Below, one piece after another: positions 47,799 through 57,389 of a DNA stretch of 64,000 nucleotides (position 1 is the stretch's first letter; each line of letters begins with the position of its first letter). Below the pieces are notes generated by a model, which was given only the letters and a program-made list of their open reading frames with translations, was not told the origin of the DNA and ran no database searches. The DNA is from Cryptomeria japonica. Its lineage: Eukaryota; Streptophyta; Pinopsida; Cupressales; Cupressaceae. The stretch lies in assembly GCF_030272615.1 (NCBI RefSeq), contig NC_081406.1, forward strand, positions 114,481,783-114,545,782, given 5' to 3'. A program made the position numbers and the translations under genes.

Positions 47799-48341
47799 TC
47801 ATGAATGAGGTGGGAAAGGATCAGTATAGATCTGGAGCTCACTATTTGTTTTGTCAATAGACTTGTTAGTTTTTTGTTCACATTCACCGACCCAGATAGC
47901 ACCATTGTCTGTATGATCTTGGACTAGATGTCTAAGATGGATATAACACTTTGTGTCATGTTCAAGAACACTATGATACAAATATAATTTGGAACCATCA
48001 TACCTGTAATGGTGAAAAATTATGGTTTCCACCACAAGAAGGGTGAAAACCATTAATTTTATGACTTAGGGACCATTACATTCAAAAGGGTGTTCCAATC
48101 CAATAGATCTAGTCACAAACCAGTAAGGATTAGGACTAGGAATTTTTATTGGATTGGGGGTGGGGGGTTGATGACTTGAATTAATAAACCCTCTTTTGTA
48201 AGTTGAATTGTTGAAATTAGGGTAAAAGTGTTGAAAATTGAAGTAGAAATGCATAAACAGTAAGCTATAGTTGTGATATTGAGTCACAAACCTAGATCTG
48301 AGTAATGTAAGCAAATTAAGACCTATTCCCCAAAAGAACAC
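47799..48341 (-). pseudogene. Relic gypsy Gag C-terminal region, family of G5
   Basis: Minus-strand LYLYHSVLEHDTKCYIHLRH then LVQDHTDNGAIWV and LQIYTDPFPPHS align with the zinc-knuckle end of G5 Gag (HRQPGHDTEKCFSLKGKIQDL and IFTDPLPSH). The first Cys of the knuckle is lost and stops separate 48341-48066 from 48053-47799. It preserves a Gln codon at the place where G5 has a TAG (52432-52430). An older member of the G5 family. Confidence 0.65.
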
Positions 48342-48882
48342 CTAAAATATCTGAGTCGTGGTGACCGTAGCCCTGGTCTTCTAAAATTTTTGCACTCCAA
48401 TGGGGGATCGATTCATCACAATAAATAATGTTTATTCTGAAGATCACAACTTCGTGTCTATTTCCTGCACACACAAAGAAGGTAAAATAAGTTGGGAATA
48501 GGGGTTTGCCAAAGTCAAACCTAGGTTATGGAATCAACCATGAAATAGAAATGAAACATAATTGAATTGGAGTAATGGAAATGTTCTTCTTCTGAGGGAG
48601 ATGTTGAATAATGACTGAAAACACAAATGATATACATCCTTGTGAAGTTTTATTTGTCTCCACACAAAATTAGGGTTTCATGAAGTCTTCAATAACATGG
48701 AACATGAATGTCAACTCTAATGCTTGAATCTTGACCCTATTGTTGCTCCAATGCTTGAGAGAAGACTGATTGCTTTCTCACTTGAATTTGAATTCTTGAT
48801 CACTTAAATTAATTCACCAATATGATTTACGGATATGTATGTGATCATCAAATCGGAGGGGAAAACTTACTTTTATACTTTT
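48342..48882 (-). repeat. Relic LTR or leader sequence, family of G5
   Basis: Diverged match to parts of the G5 LTR: AATAGGGGTTTGCCAAAGTCAAACC against ATTAGGGGTTTGCCTTTAGGTCAAACC in order, then ATGGAATCAACCATGAAAT, and the ATGCTTGA words. Its right part is cut by the insertion of G5 at 48883. Confidence 0.55.
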
Positions 48883-50135
48883 TGTAAAGCGGAAAATCGC
48901 GAACGAACCCTAGTTGTTCTCCCCTCTTCCAACTCCGAGGAGAGAGAAGGGAGGTTCGCTAGGATTCGATGGTTTTCACTTAGGGGAGAGACTTTACATT
49001 CAAAAGAGGGGTTGAAACCCACAAGATCTAATCCCACGCAATGCGAGATTGGATGCTAAATGTGTTTCAAGGGTTAAGACAGCAAGGCTACCCTCTTTCG
49101 TAAAGAATGTTGATAGGAGAATTAAGCTAAGCATGCATAGAAAGTGATAAAGATTCGCTTATAAACTGAGATAGGAATACAGTATGAAGCTGCGGACCTG
49201 GAATTAGTAGTAAAATGTCGATACGGCGCTATCCTGCAAATTTGAGCAAAAGTTGTCAAGACGATGGCGCCTGGCGCCACGGTCCTCCGAAAAATCCGCG
49301 AAACGAAGGGGGATCTGTTCGTCTCTGCACAAGGATTCCAGATCTTCAATTTCAGCCGCGTACCTGCAACCTACACACAGAAAAGCGAAGACGATTGGGG
49401 GATTAGGGATTAGGGGTTTGCCTTTAGGTCAAACCCCGGTTTTGGAATTAACCAAGAAATGAGCAAGTGCTGTAAATGTAGATGTATGTAAAACAAGTAC
49501 TAATACCTTGTTCTAAGGATGTTTGTATCCTTATGTGCGAAGGTTTAGATGTTGTATGTTGTATGTTGTAGCATGTAGTATGTGATCTCCTCTTCAATGG
49601 TTGAATCCTTGTCTTGAATGCAACACTTAGCCTTGAATGGAGACTTGAAATGATCAATTGCTTGAAGGAATGCTTGAATGCTTGAATGCTTGAGTATAGT
49701 TTCCATGCCTTTTCCATCATGTCGAATGAAAGAGGAAAATGTAGTTTATATACTTGTCAATTAGGGCTGATAGACTGATTTTCCCGACCTTAGGCCGACC
49801 AGGAAAGTTAATTTCCAATTTGCAAACAAAAAGACCCAAGACCCCTTAGGAGACCGGGCCCAAAAGAGGACCCAGGGACCAGGGCGCTGGGCGCCATGGT
49901 CCTGGGGACCAGGGCGCTGGGCACCCTGGTCCTGAAGGACCAGGGCGCTGGGCGCTCTGGTCCCACCTCCCGGGACAGCAGGGTGCAAGGAGGTTCAGGC
50001 CAAGGTGCTTGAAAAATGCAGTTTTCAGTGTCGTGAGCAAGTTTCAGGGTCTCCATTCAGGTTGCGTGTTGCGTCGCCATCGTGAAGACCGAAATGCAGT
50101 CGAAATTGCAAGTGTCACAATTTTAGGACGCTACA
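48883..50135 (-). repeat. 3' LTR of G5
   Basis: TGTAAAGCGG to GACGCTACA on the plus strand. Contains a GGCGCCTGGCGCCACGGTCC palindrome (from 49266) and the three-unit hairpin array (49876-49963). Confidence 0.95.
49876..49963. repeat. Three tandem GC-rich palindromes in the 3' LTR of G5
   Basis: 27-base units at 49876-49902, 49906-49932 and 49937-49963, each GGACCAGGGCGC-TGG-GCxCxxxGGTCC, able to fold into a stem of about 12 pairs. Present also in the 5' LTR at 56377-56464. The Pro/Gly/Gln-rich frames on the minus strand are translations of this array. Confidence 0.9.
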
Positions 50136-50149
50136 TTTAGCCCCCACTT
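50136..50149 (-). promoter_or_regulatory. Polypurine tract of G5
   Basis: AGTGGGGGCTAAA on the minus strand directly before the 3' LTR. Confidence 0.88.
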
Positions 50150-50875
50150 TAGCGGGAGTATGTATGCTCATACTTCCGGTAAAGTACAAGGAAACAATAT
50201 TAAAAGACTTTCACCACGTCAAGGAGGCAAGATACACCAAGCCCCCAGTGGACTAAGGATCTTACGACTTCGATTGACAAAGTAAAAGGGAAGATCACGA
50301 GGGAGAACCATGACTGTCAGTAGTAAGGCTCCCTCACTATGAGTCATGCAATAAAGATATCAAAAATTTTCAAGGCAAGGCTAAATTTGCCAAGAAATTT
50401 TCAAGTATCTTGAAAAGATATGAACGGGATGTATGCCCCCCTACGTTAAAGCGATCGCACACGCCTCACCGGGGGTGATTGCTTTAAGGTAGTGATACAT
50501 ATAAGAAATGAGAAAGGAAAGGAGCACGTTATTGCAAGGATTTAGCCCCCAAGTGTGAGATAAGCCCAAGGATAATAGACACAAAACACAAAGCACAAGG
50601 TGACTTCGCTTTCCTCGAGGTCAGTATGCTGTATGATAATTCATGTATATCATATGTATGTATGCATAATTGTTCTTCATTCCCCAATCAAGGAAGGTCA
50701 CCTAGAAGAAGGGAACACATGTGTCTTTTGAGTCAACATGAGAGAGATCGAGAGATCTCAGTGCTTTGCATCGTCCTCAAGTAGACAACACTAAGGACAA
50801 CAAATAGAAGAATGAGAGTAACATATAGAAGAAGTAACAAAAGAGAGGGGGAGAGAATCTGCTATGCTAATGTAA
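50150..50875 (-). other. 3' untranslated region of G5
   Basis: No gene. Contains AGCCCCCAAGTG, AGCCCCCAGTGG and GCCCCCCTACG, further pyrimidine-rich words like the polypurine tract complement, and a possible palindrome around 50448-50485 (TAAAGCGATCGC with GATTGCTTTA). Confidence 0.55.
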
Positions 50876-52429
50876 CTAGTCTAGCATGTCATCTACCCCC
50901 CGATCTTGCTGATCAATGTTTCGGGAAGGCAGGGAACACGCTAGAGGAGGAACATCCAACATAGCAGATGGAGCTATCACAAGATCCAAACAAGGGCTAT
51001 GTTCATGTTCCGAGCCACATTGTTCTTGTCTAGGAGCTAGGATAAGTGCTTTAGAAAATTCATTAGATAAATGGTTATCAATATCAACAAGTTCATATTC
51101 ACTATCAGAAGCAAGAGGAGTAATATTTTCATCATGCATAACATTTTCATCTATATCATCATCAAGATTTATAAAAATAGGATCTTTAACTCGCACCGGA
51201 TCAAGACCATCATGCATCTTATGTTTAGGAGATTTCGGCTCAATTTCCGGCTGAGGAGAAAATGGAATAATGCTTGTTGAAGGTGTTTTGGGAGATTGCA
51301 AAGTTTGAGAAGCAGCTGCTTGAGCTCTAAGATGACACTTTTGTCGGCGTTCACGTGCAGAATGATTTCATCTAGTCTTAGTAGGAAGTGGAGAAGACTG
51401 AGGAGGAGGAATGTTCTCATCCTTAGCACTTGGGTGTTTAGGTTGTGGTCTCTTAGGCTAGATAATAGGAGAAGAAGAAGGTCTCTTCTCTCTATAAAAA
51501 GAAGGAGGAACTGCTCCATATAAAGGAGGAATCTTTGGTTTAGGGAGAAGACCAAGTCCATCATGACGAGGAGGTATAGGTCCACTCTTAGGAAGTTTAT
51601 TAGGCATAGACATAGTCACATCCATAGGAATGGGTTGAGAATCTTCTTGAGGAAAGACATTAGTTTTATCTTTCAAAGGAAGAACTTCCTTCTCAAGAAT
51701 GATAGGAATATCAAGTTTAGGTGCTCTAGGTTCACTTAGAGATAGGATCATATCTGTTTTCCACTTTTGATAAGATTTGAAAAGATGATCACTTCGCAGA
51801 GGAAGAGATTGGAATTGTTTAGGCCAAAAGTAATCAATAGGAACACTAGAGGTTCTTTTAGCTGGTTTAAAGAGACTATGATTGACAGTAACAACTTCAC
51901 CATTATGGGGAAATTTCAAACACTTGTGGATAGGAGAAGCAGTAGCTTTCATGGAAGATAGCCAAGGATAGCCAAGCTTCACACAAAATTGTTCGGAAGA
52001 TGGAATAATAGCAAAGTTCACATCAAGAGATTTATTATGGACCTCAATAGGCAATGTAATAGAACCAATTGCAGGAGAAGAAAATGCATCAAATAGTTTC
52101 ACAATCACATCTATTTTGTCATATATCACTTGATTCAATTGCAAACTAAAAAGAAATTCTTCAGTAATAACATTAATCATGCACGAAGAATCAATAAGCA
52201 CTCCACGGCAAGGTATATTCTTAACTTTTGCAACTATGTATAAAGGACCATCAGGTGCCCTAATGGTTTCACTGGAATCAAATGTGATGGAAGGTTCTTT
52301 AGGGATTTCTTGCTGCTCTACAAAGTTAATCACATTCGGAGTCATAGACACAAGACCATCAGATGAGAGAGAGGAATCATTAGCCTCAATTGCATTAGAG
52401 GTATGAGAAGGCAATGGATCAGTGAAAAT
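50876..52429 (-). pseudogene. Protease and C-terminal linker of G5
   Basis: In frame with Gag upstream. IRAPDGPLYIVAKVKNIPCR and VLIDSSCMINVITEEFLF form the N-terminal retropepsin strand; the active site reads D-S-S where D-T/S-G is usual. IGSITLPIEV and FCVKLGYPWLSSMKA are the rest of the fold. The linker that follows (HKCLKFPHNGEVVTV, then Ser/Pro/Lys-rich) matches that of G3 and ends at 50876 with an acidic tail. Stops at 51460-51458 (TAG) and 51370-51368 (TGA) interrupt it without a frameshift. There is no integrase tail, unlike G3. Confidence 0.78.
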
Positions 52430-54212
52430 CTAAAGATTTTGGTTAGGAGGAGCTACAGATGTGTTGCCTTTATCATTCACTCCAGAAACAGAGATAGTAT
52501 TATTATCAATCAAATCTTGAATTTTACCCTTTAAAGAAAAACATTTTTCAGTATCATGCCCAGGTTGACGGTGAAATTGACAAAAAGCTTTGTTATCAAA
52601 ATAAGGTGAAGTAATCTTTGCAGGATCAATTTGTCTTATAGGAGGAAGAGTAAGCACATTTTGTTCCAATAACTTATTCATAATACCATGCAATGATTCA
52701 TTCAAAGGAGTATACTTTCTTTCTTTCTTGAAAAATTTAGAAATAGGAGGCACACCTGATGCTGCATTCACATTGTTGTTGATGATGTTTTCATTGAATT
52801 TGATGGAATCTTTGTTCGGTTTAAACTTCCCAAATGGTTGTTGATTGCTATCACCCTTATCACTCGGAGCCATAGGATGTGATTGTTCCATTTGACTCAC
52901 AGTCAGTTGATAATTGTGAAGAGTTGCACACAACTGTTGGAAAGAAGTAAACTCAGAAAACAGAAGTTTGTCTCGAATATCTTTTTGTAAATTAGAAATA
53001 AAGATTCTTTGAATATCATTGTCAGGCATTGGAAAAGAAATTTGAGCATACAAATGCTTATATCTACCAATGAAATCAGTCACTTTTTCTTTAACACCTT
53101 GTTTACAATGCATTAAATCAATCAAAGTAACTTTAGGACTTATATTGTTTTGAAATTGTTGAATGAAAGCATTTGCAAGTTGTTCGAAAGAAGTAATAGA
53201 ATAAGAAGGCAACGAGCAATACCATTGTAGGGCTTTGTCTCTTAATGTTCTAGTGAGTAGTTTTGCAAGCAACCTTTGGTCATAAGCAAAATCAGTACAT
53301 ATTGTTTGAAAAGTCTTAACATGTGTTAGAGGATCTCCTTTACCATTATAAAGTTCCAAATGCGGGATTTCAACATGTTTAGGAGGGATAGCTCGAACAA
53401 TGTCAAGAGAAAGTGGGCTCACAACATCAAATGTGGGCACACTAAACTTAGATTGATTCATAGAGGCAATTTGTTGCTGTAAAGAAGAGACAGTTTGTGC
53501 AAGATTGTTAATTAGTCATAGGAGATGATTGGACAGGAGGAATACTACAAGGAGGGATGGAATGGTTAAATGAATTGCCCCCTTGCATCATGTTCATTTG
53601 TGGAGATATAATAGGGACACTCATTGAAGGAATGAATGAAGAAGTCGGATTGAATGAAGGAAGAGGGTTAATTGAAGAAGAAGGGTTGCCCCCATGACTA
53701 GTAATCACGGGAGGAATATCTTGTATAGAAGTAGCCATGATGTTTGATGTAAAGGTAGGTATACTAGCAATAGGAGTTGTCAAAGGAATAGAATGATTGA
53801 CTTGAGTAGGAGGTTGTGTATAACCTAAATTTTCAGCACAACTCTTCATAGGCATCACATTCGAATCCACAATGTGTGCAATACCACGCAAAATATCAAT
53901 TCCATTCTTATCACTTTGAAGCATACATTTTAGACCCTCAATTAAAGGAAGAGCTTGACTATTAGGGTATTCTTGAGACATCCATTGTTGAAAATCATCA
54001 AATTGGTTATCCAATTTCGAAAGTTGTTCTTCAAAAACCTCATGGAGAGCTTCTTCATCATTAGGAGGATTAGAGGAATTACCCATGTCCTCGTTAAAAA
54101 GGCTATTCAAATTAGGTTCCATCTCCTCAGTAGTTGAACCTCGGAAAGACTTAATTCTATGGCTTCGTCTAACGGGAATAGTGTAAGTAGGACTTATTGT
54201 TGTAAAACTCAT
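52430..54212 (-). pseudogene. Gag of G5
   Basis: ATG at 54212. The N-terminal 234 residues are acidic then Ser/Pro/Met-rich, with EEQLSKLDNQFDDFQQW as a possible helix. A one-base frameshift lies between about 53525 and 53461. The Gag domain follows: HLELYNGKGDPLTHVKTF, DKALQWYCSLPSYSITSFEQL (in part) and NAFIQQFQNN. A knuckle of the same unusual type as in G3, CQFHRQPGHDTEKC (C-X2-H-X4-H-X4-C), lies near 52560, then LKGKIQDLID. A TAG at 52432-52430 is Gln in the relic copy at 47799-48053. Forms the particle shell; inactive here. Confidence 0.88.
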
Positions 54213-55364
54213 GCACTAGAAAGAGAGAGAAGATTTTGAATTTAGAGGTAGCAATTTTCAGTAAAATCAGCCAATCTTCTGGATTTAAGCTGTTAAATGC
54301 AATCACAACAGTCTCCCGAAATTTCAGAAAAAATGTCTGAGACCGTGGCGCCCGGAGTGCAACACGGTCCTTGCAACTTTTTTCGAAATTTGCAGGGATG
54401 AAAGGTATGATGATTTTAGAGCTAATCTGAAAAAATTGAGTGATTTTACGATCTGTAGATAGGCCAAATTAAAGTTGTAATCTCAAAATTAAACCTTATC
54501 AAGATTGTCGAAAAATGCAAAAATTTGAATTTTGAAAAAGAGAGGGAAACTGAAATTTTGAATTTTATGATTTTAGAGGGAATGTCAAGAGCAATGCAAA
54601 TTTTGAAATTTGAAAATTGACTCAATTTCACACAAAATTCAATTTTGAAAGCGGAAATCAAAGTTGTTGTAATTAAGCACTTAATTTCAAAAGTCACAAA
54701 ATGCAAGAATTTGAATAAAGCACTGAAATTTTTAATGAATGATAACACACTTTTCAGATTTAGGACAGTAAGAACACAATTTTGACACAAAATTTCAATT
54801 TCAATGATTTTTAAATGTTTAGAAGCCTTAATCCAAGCAATCACAAGACCAACTTTGACTGTTATTTTGAAGGTGTTAAAATTGATAAAATCAGCCAAAA
54901 TTCTGGATTTTAGCAGGAAAATACAGTAAGATCTCGCTCCCGAAATTTCGGAAAAAATGTCGGGGACGATGGCGCTCGGCGCCACGGTCCTCGCAACTTT
55001 TTTCCAAATTTTCAGGGATGAAAGATATTGTGATTTTATTGCGGAATCCAAAGTTACAACTGATTTAAAGATGTTTTGATCAGTGAAATTGTTGGACAAA
55101 GGTTGAATCAAGAGGGTTTCAAAAATTAGGGTTTTGACATTTAACCACTTAATTTTCAGAATTAAAGCACAAATATGAATTGAAAATTTGTAATAGAAGG
55201 GCAGATCTGAAACAGGCATTAACATTTAGACATTTCGCAGGTTCAATTACTAAAAAGAAAATTTAGGGTTTTTATGCAATCACCTCTAAAATTTTGCAAA
55301 AGATCAAACATGGAAATGTAATCAATTTTTTTAGATCTAAGCATGAAAAATTAGAAAGGATGTT
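54213..55364 (-). other. Leader of G5 with an internal duplication
   Basis: No gene. 54255-54420 and 54895-55050 are diverged copies of one segment (shared: TCTGGATTT, CCCGAAATTTC, TTTGCAGGGATGAAAG-like words). Each holds a GGCGC...GGTCC motif like the palindromes in the LTR. The minus-strand frame 55225-54446 is Ile/Phe/Lys-rich translation of AT sequence and is not accepted as a gene. Confidence 0.65.
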
Positions 55365-55380
55365 CACGTCGGGTTCACCA
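55365..55380 (-). promoter_or_regulatory. Probable primer-binding site of G5
   Basis: TGGTGAACCCGACGTG on the minus strand, three bases from the LTR; one base different from the site of G1. Confidence 0.7.
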
Positions 55381-56245
55381 AAATGTAAAGCGAAAAATCG
55401 CGATCGAACCCTAGTTGTTCTCCCCTCTTCCAACTCCGAGGAGAGAGAAGGGAGGTTCGCTAGGATTCGATGGTTTTCACTTAGGGGAGAGACTTTACAT
55501 TCAAAAGAGGGGTTGAAACCCACAAGATCCAATCCCACGCAATGCGAGATTGGATGCTAAATGTGTTTCAAGGGTTAAGACAGCAAGGCTACCCTCTTTC
55601 GTAAAGAATGTTGATAGGAGAATTAAGCTAAGCATGCATAGAAAGTGATAAAGATTCGCTTATAAACTGAGATAGGAATACAGTATGAAGCTGCGGACCT
55701 GGAATTAGTAGTAAAATGTCGATACGGCGCTGTCCTGCAAATTTGAGCAAAAGTTGTCAGGACGATGGCGCCCGGCGCCACGGTCCTCCGAAAAATCTGC
55801 GAAACGAAGGGGGATCTGTTCGTCTCTGCACAAGGATTCCAGATCTTCAATTTCAGCCGCGTACCTACAACCTACACATAGAAAAGCGAAGACGATTGGG
55901 GGGTTAGGGATTAGGGGTTTGCCTTTAGGTCAAACCCCGGTTTTGGAATTAACCAAGAAATGAGCAAGTGCCGTAAATGTAGATGTATGTAAAACAAGTA
56001 CTAATACCTTGTTCTAAGGATGTTTGTATCCTTATGTGCGAAGGTTTAGATGTTGTATGTTGTATGTTGTAGCATGTAGTATGTGATCTCCTCTTCAATG
56101 GTTGAATCCTTGTCTTGAATGCAACACTTAGCCTTGAATGGAGACTTGAAATGATCAATTGCTTGAAGGAATGCTTGAATGCTTGAATGCTTGAGTATAG
56201 TTTCCACGCCTTTTCCATCATGTCGAATGAAAGAGGAAAATGTAG

Positions 56246-56253
56246 TTTATATA
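56246..56253 (-). promoter_or_regulatory. Putative TATA box of G5
   Basis: TATATAAA on the minus strand, conserved in the 3' LTR at 49745-49752. About 380 bases of U3 precede it, including the palindrome array at 56377-56464. Confidence 0.55.
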
Positions 56254-56376
56254 CTTGTCAATTATGGCTGATAGACTGATTTTCCCGACCTTAGGCCGAC
56301 CAGGAAATTTAATTTCCAATTTGCAAACAAAAAGACCCGAGACCCCTTAGGAGACTGGGCCCAAAATAGGACCCAG

Positions 56377-56464
56377 GGACCAGGGCGCTGGGCGCCATGG
56401 TCCTGGGGACCAGGGCGCTGGGTGCCCTGGTCCTGAAGGACCAGGGCGCTAGGCGCTCTGGTCC
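56377..56464. repeat. Three tandem GC-rich palindromes in the 5' LTR of G5
   Basis: Same array as at 49876-49963, with a few changes (for example CTAGGCGC for CTGGGCGC in unit 3). It lies upstream of the TATA box, in U3. Confidence 0.9.
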
Positions 56465-56641
56465 CACCTCCCGGGACAGCAGGGTGCAAGGAGGTTCAGG
56501 CCAAGGTGCTTGAAAAATGCAGTTTTCAGTGTCGTGAGCAAGTTTCAGGGTCTCCATTCAGGTTGCGTGTTGCGTCACCATCGTGAAGACCGAAATGCAA
56601 TCGAAATTGCAAGTGTCGCAATTTTAGGACGCTACACTTTT

Positions 56642-57389
56642 GTTAGTTAACATATTATGCTTCTTTGATTTTTATTCAATTAAACTCCATGCGCTCACGA
56701 AGTCACAATTGTAAACTAACAAATTGGGAAAAAACACAGTTTTTCTTTTCCCTCTCAATTTTAAAACAGGTATAGCTCTCTTATATAATATTCAATGAAT
56801 TATTCAATATAAATTTATGCCCACTTTTAACCAAAAAGAAGTAAGCCAATACATTCATTCATAAACATGCAATGAACATAACATACGTAAATATTTCATT
56901 TGATCATGAAAACACAGTTTCACAGATTTCAGACTTCACATAAACAAGGAATTGGTAAATCAGTATTGCTAGATAATGTTCTTTCTAGATAAATCATTCA
57001 AATAAATAGATATGATTCAGTGATAATTAAACCCACAAAGAGGCAAATTCTCAATATTGAACACACGAATTCAAGTCTTTCAACCAATATATGTTTTCTT
57101 CATTCATTCAAAGATAAATAATGATTCAACATGATTATCTTTCTGAAAGAAACATAAAACAAATAGTAATAAACCCAAAACCTTCTAGATTCCTCCAAAA
57201 ATACGAACCCCTCTTCAGTTTCAAAACCTTCCTTAAATAACATCAATTGTTTGTTTTTACCCTTACTGAGTAATTTTGTGTGGTAAATATTTACCAACAG
57301 ATATAGTTTGAAAATATAGCTGTAAATAACAGAACAAGTCCATTTGAGCGAGATAAAAGAGGACACGTCCTCGTAAATGAAAACAAATC
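56642..57389. other. Gene-free region
   Basis: AT-rich sequence without recognisable element parts; the minus-strand frame 57366-57100 has no similarity I recognise and lies past the end of the neighbouring ORF. Confidence 0.45.

Larger units (their letters stand above)
48883..56636 (-). mobile_element. Complete non-autonomous gypsy-type element G5 (gag-pro)
   Basis: 7754 bases with LTRs 48883-50135 and 55384-56636 (1253 bases each; about two dozen differences by eye, mostly transitions) and a perfect CTTTT target duplication (48878-48882, 56637-56641). Minus-strand order: 5' LTR, primer-binding site (55380-55365), 1.15-kb leader, Gag, protease, a linker, 3' region, polypurine tract (50149-50136), 3' LTR. 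No reverse transcriptase, RNase H or integrase. Recent insertion that needed enzymes from another element. Confidence 0.95.
55384..56636 (-). repeat. 5' LTR of G5
   Basis: 1253 bases, TGTAAAGCG to GACGCTACA on the plus strand, followed by the CTTTT target copy. Confidence 0.95.

Noticed and set aside
49761-50056. Collagen-like Gln/Arg/Pro/Gly frames on the minus strand (also 56262-56557)
   Set aside because: They read through the GC-rich palindrome array of the G5 LTR and exist only because units are about 30 bases long.
54446-55225. Minus-strand 259-codon Ile/Phe/Lys-rich frame
   Set aside because: AT-rich leader sequence including a duplicated segment; no domain, and it precedes the true Gag start.
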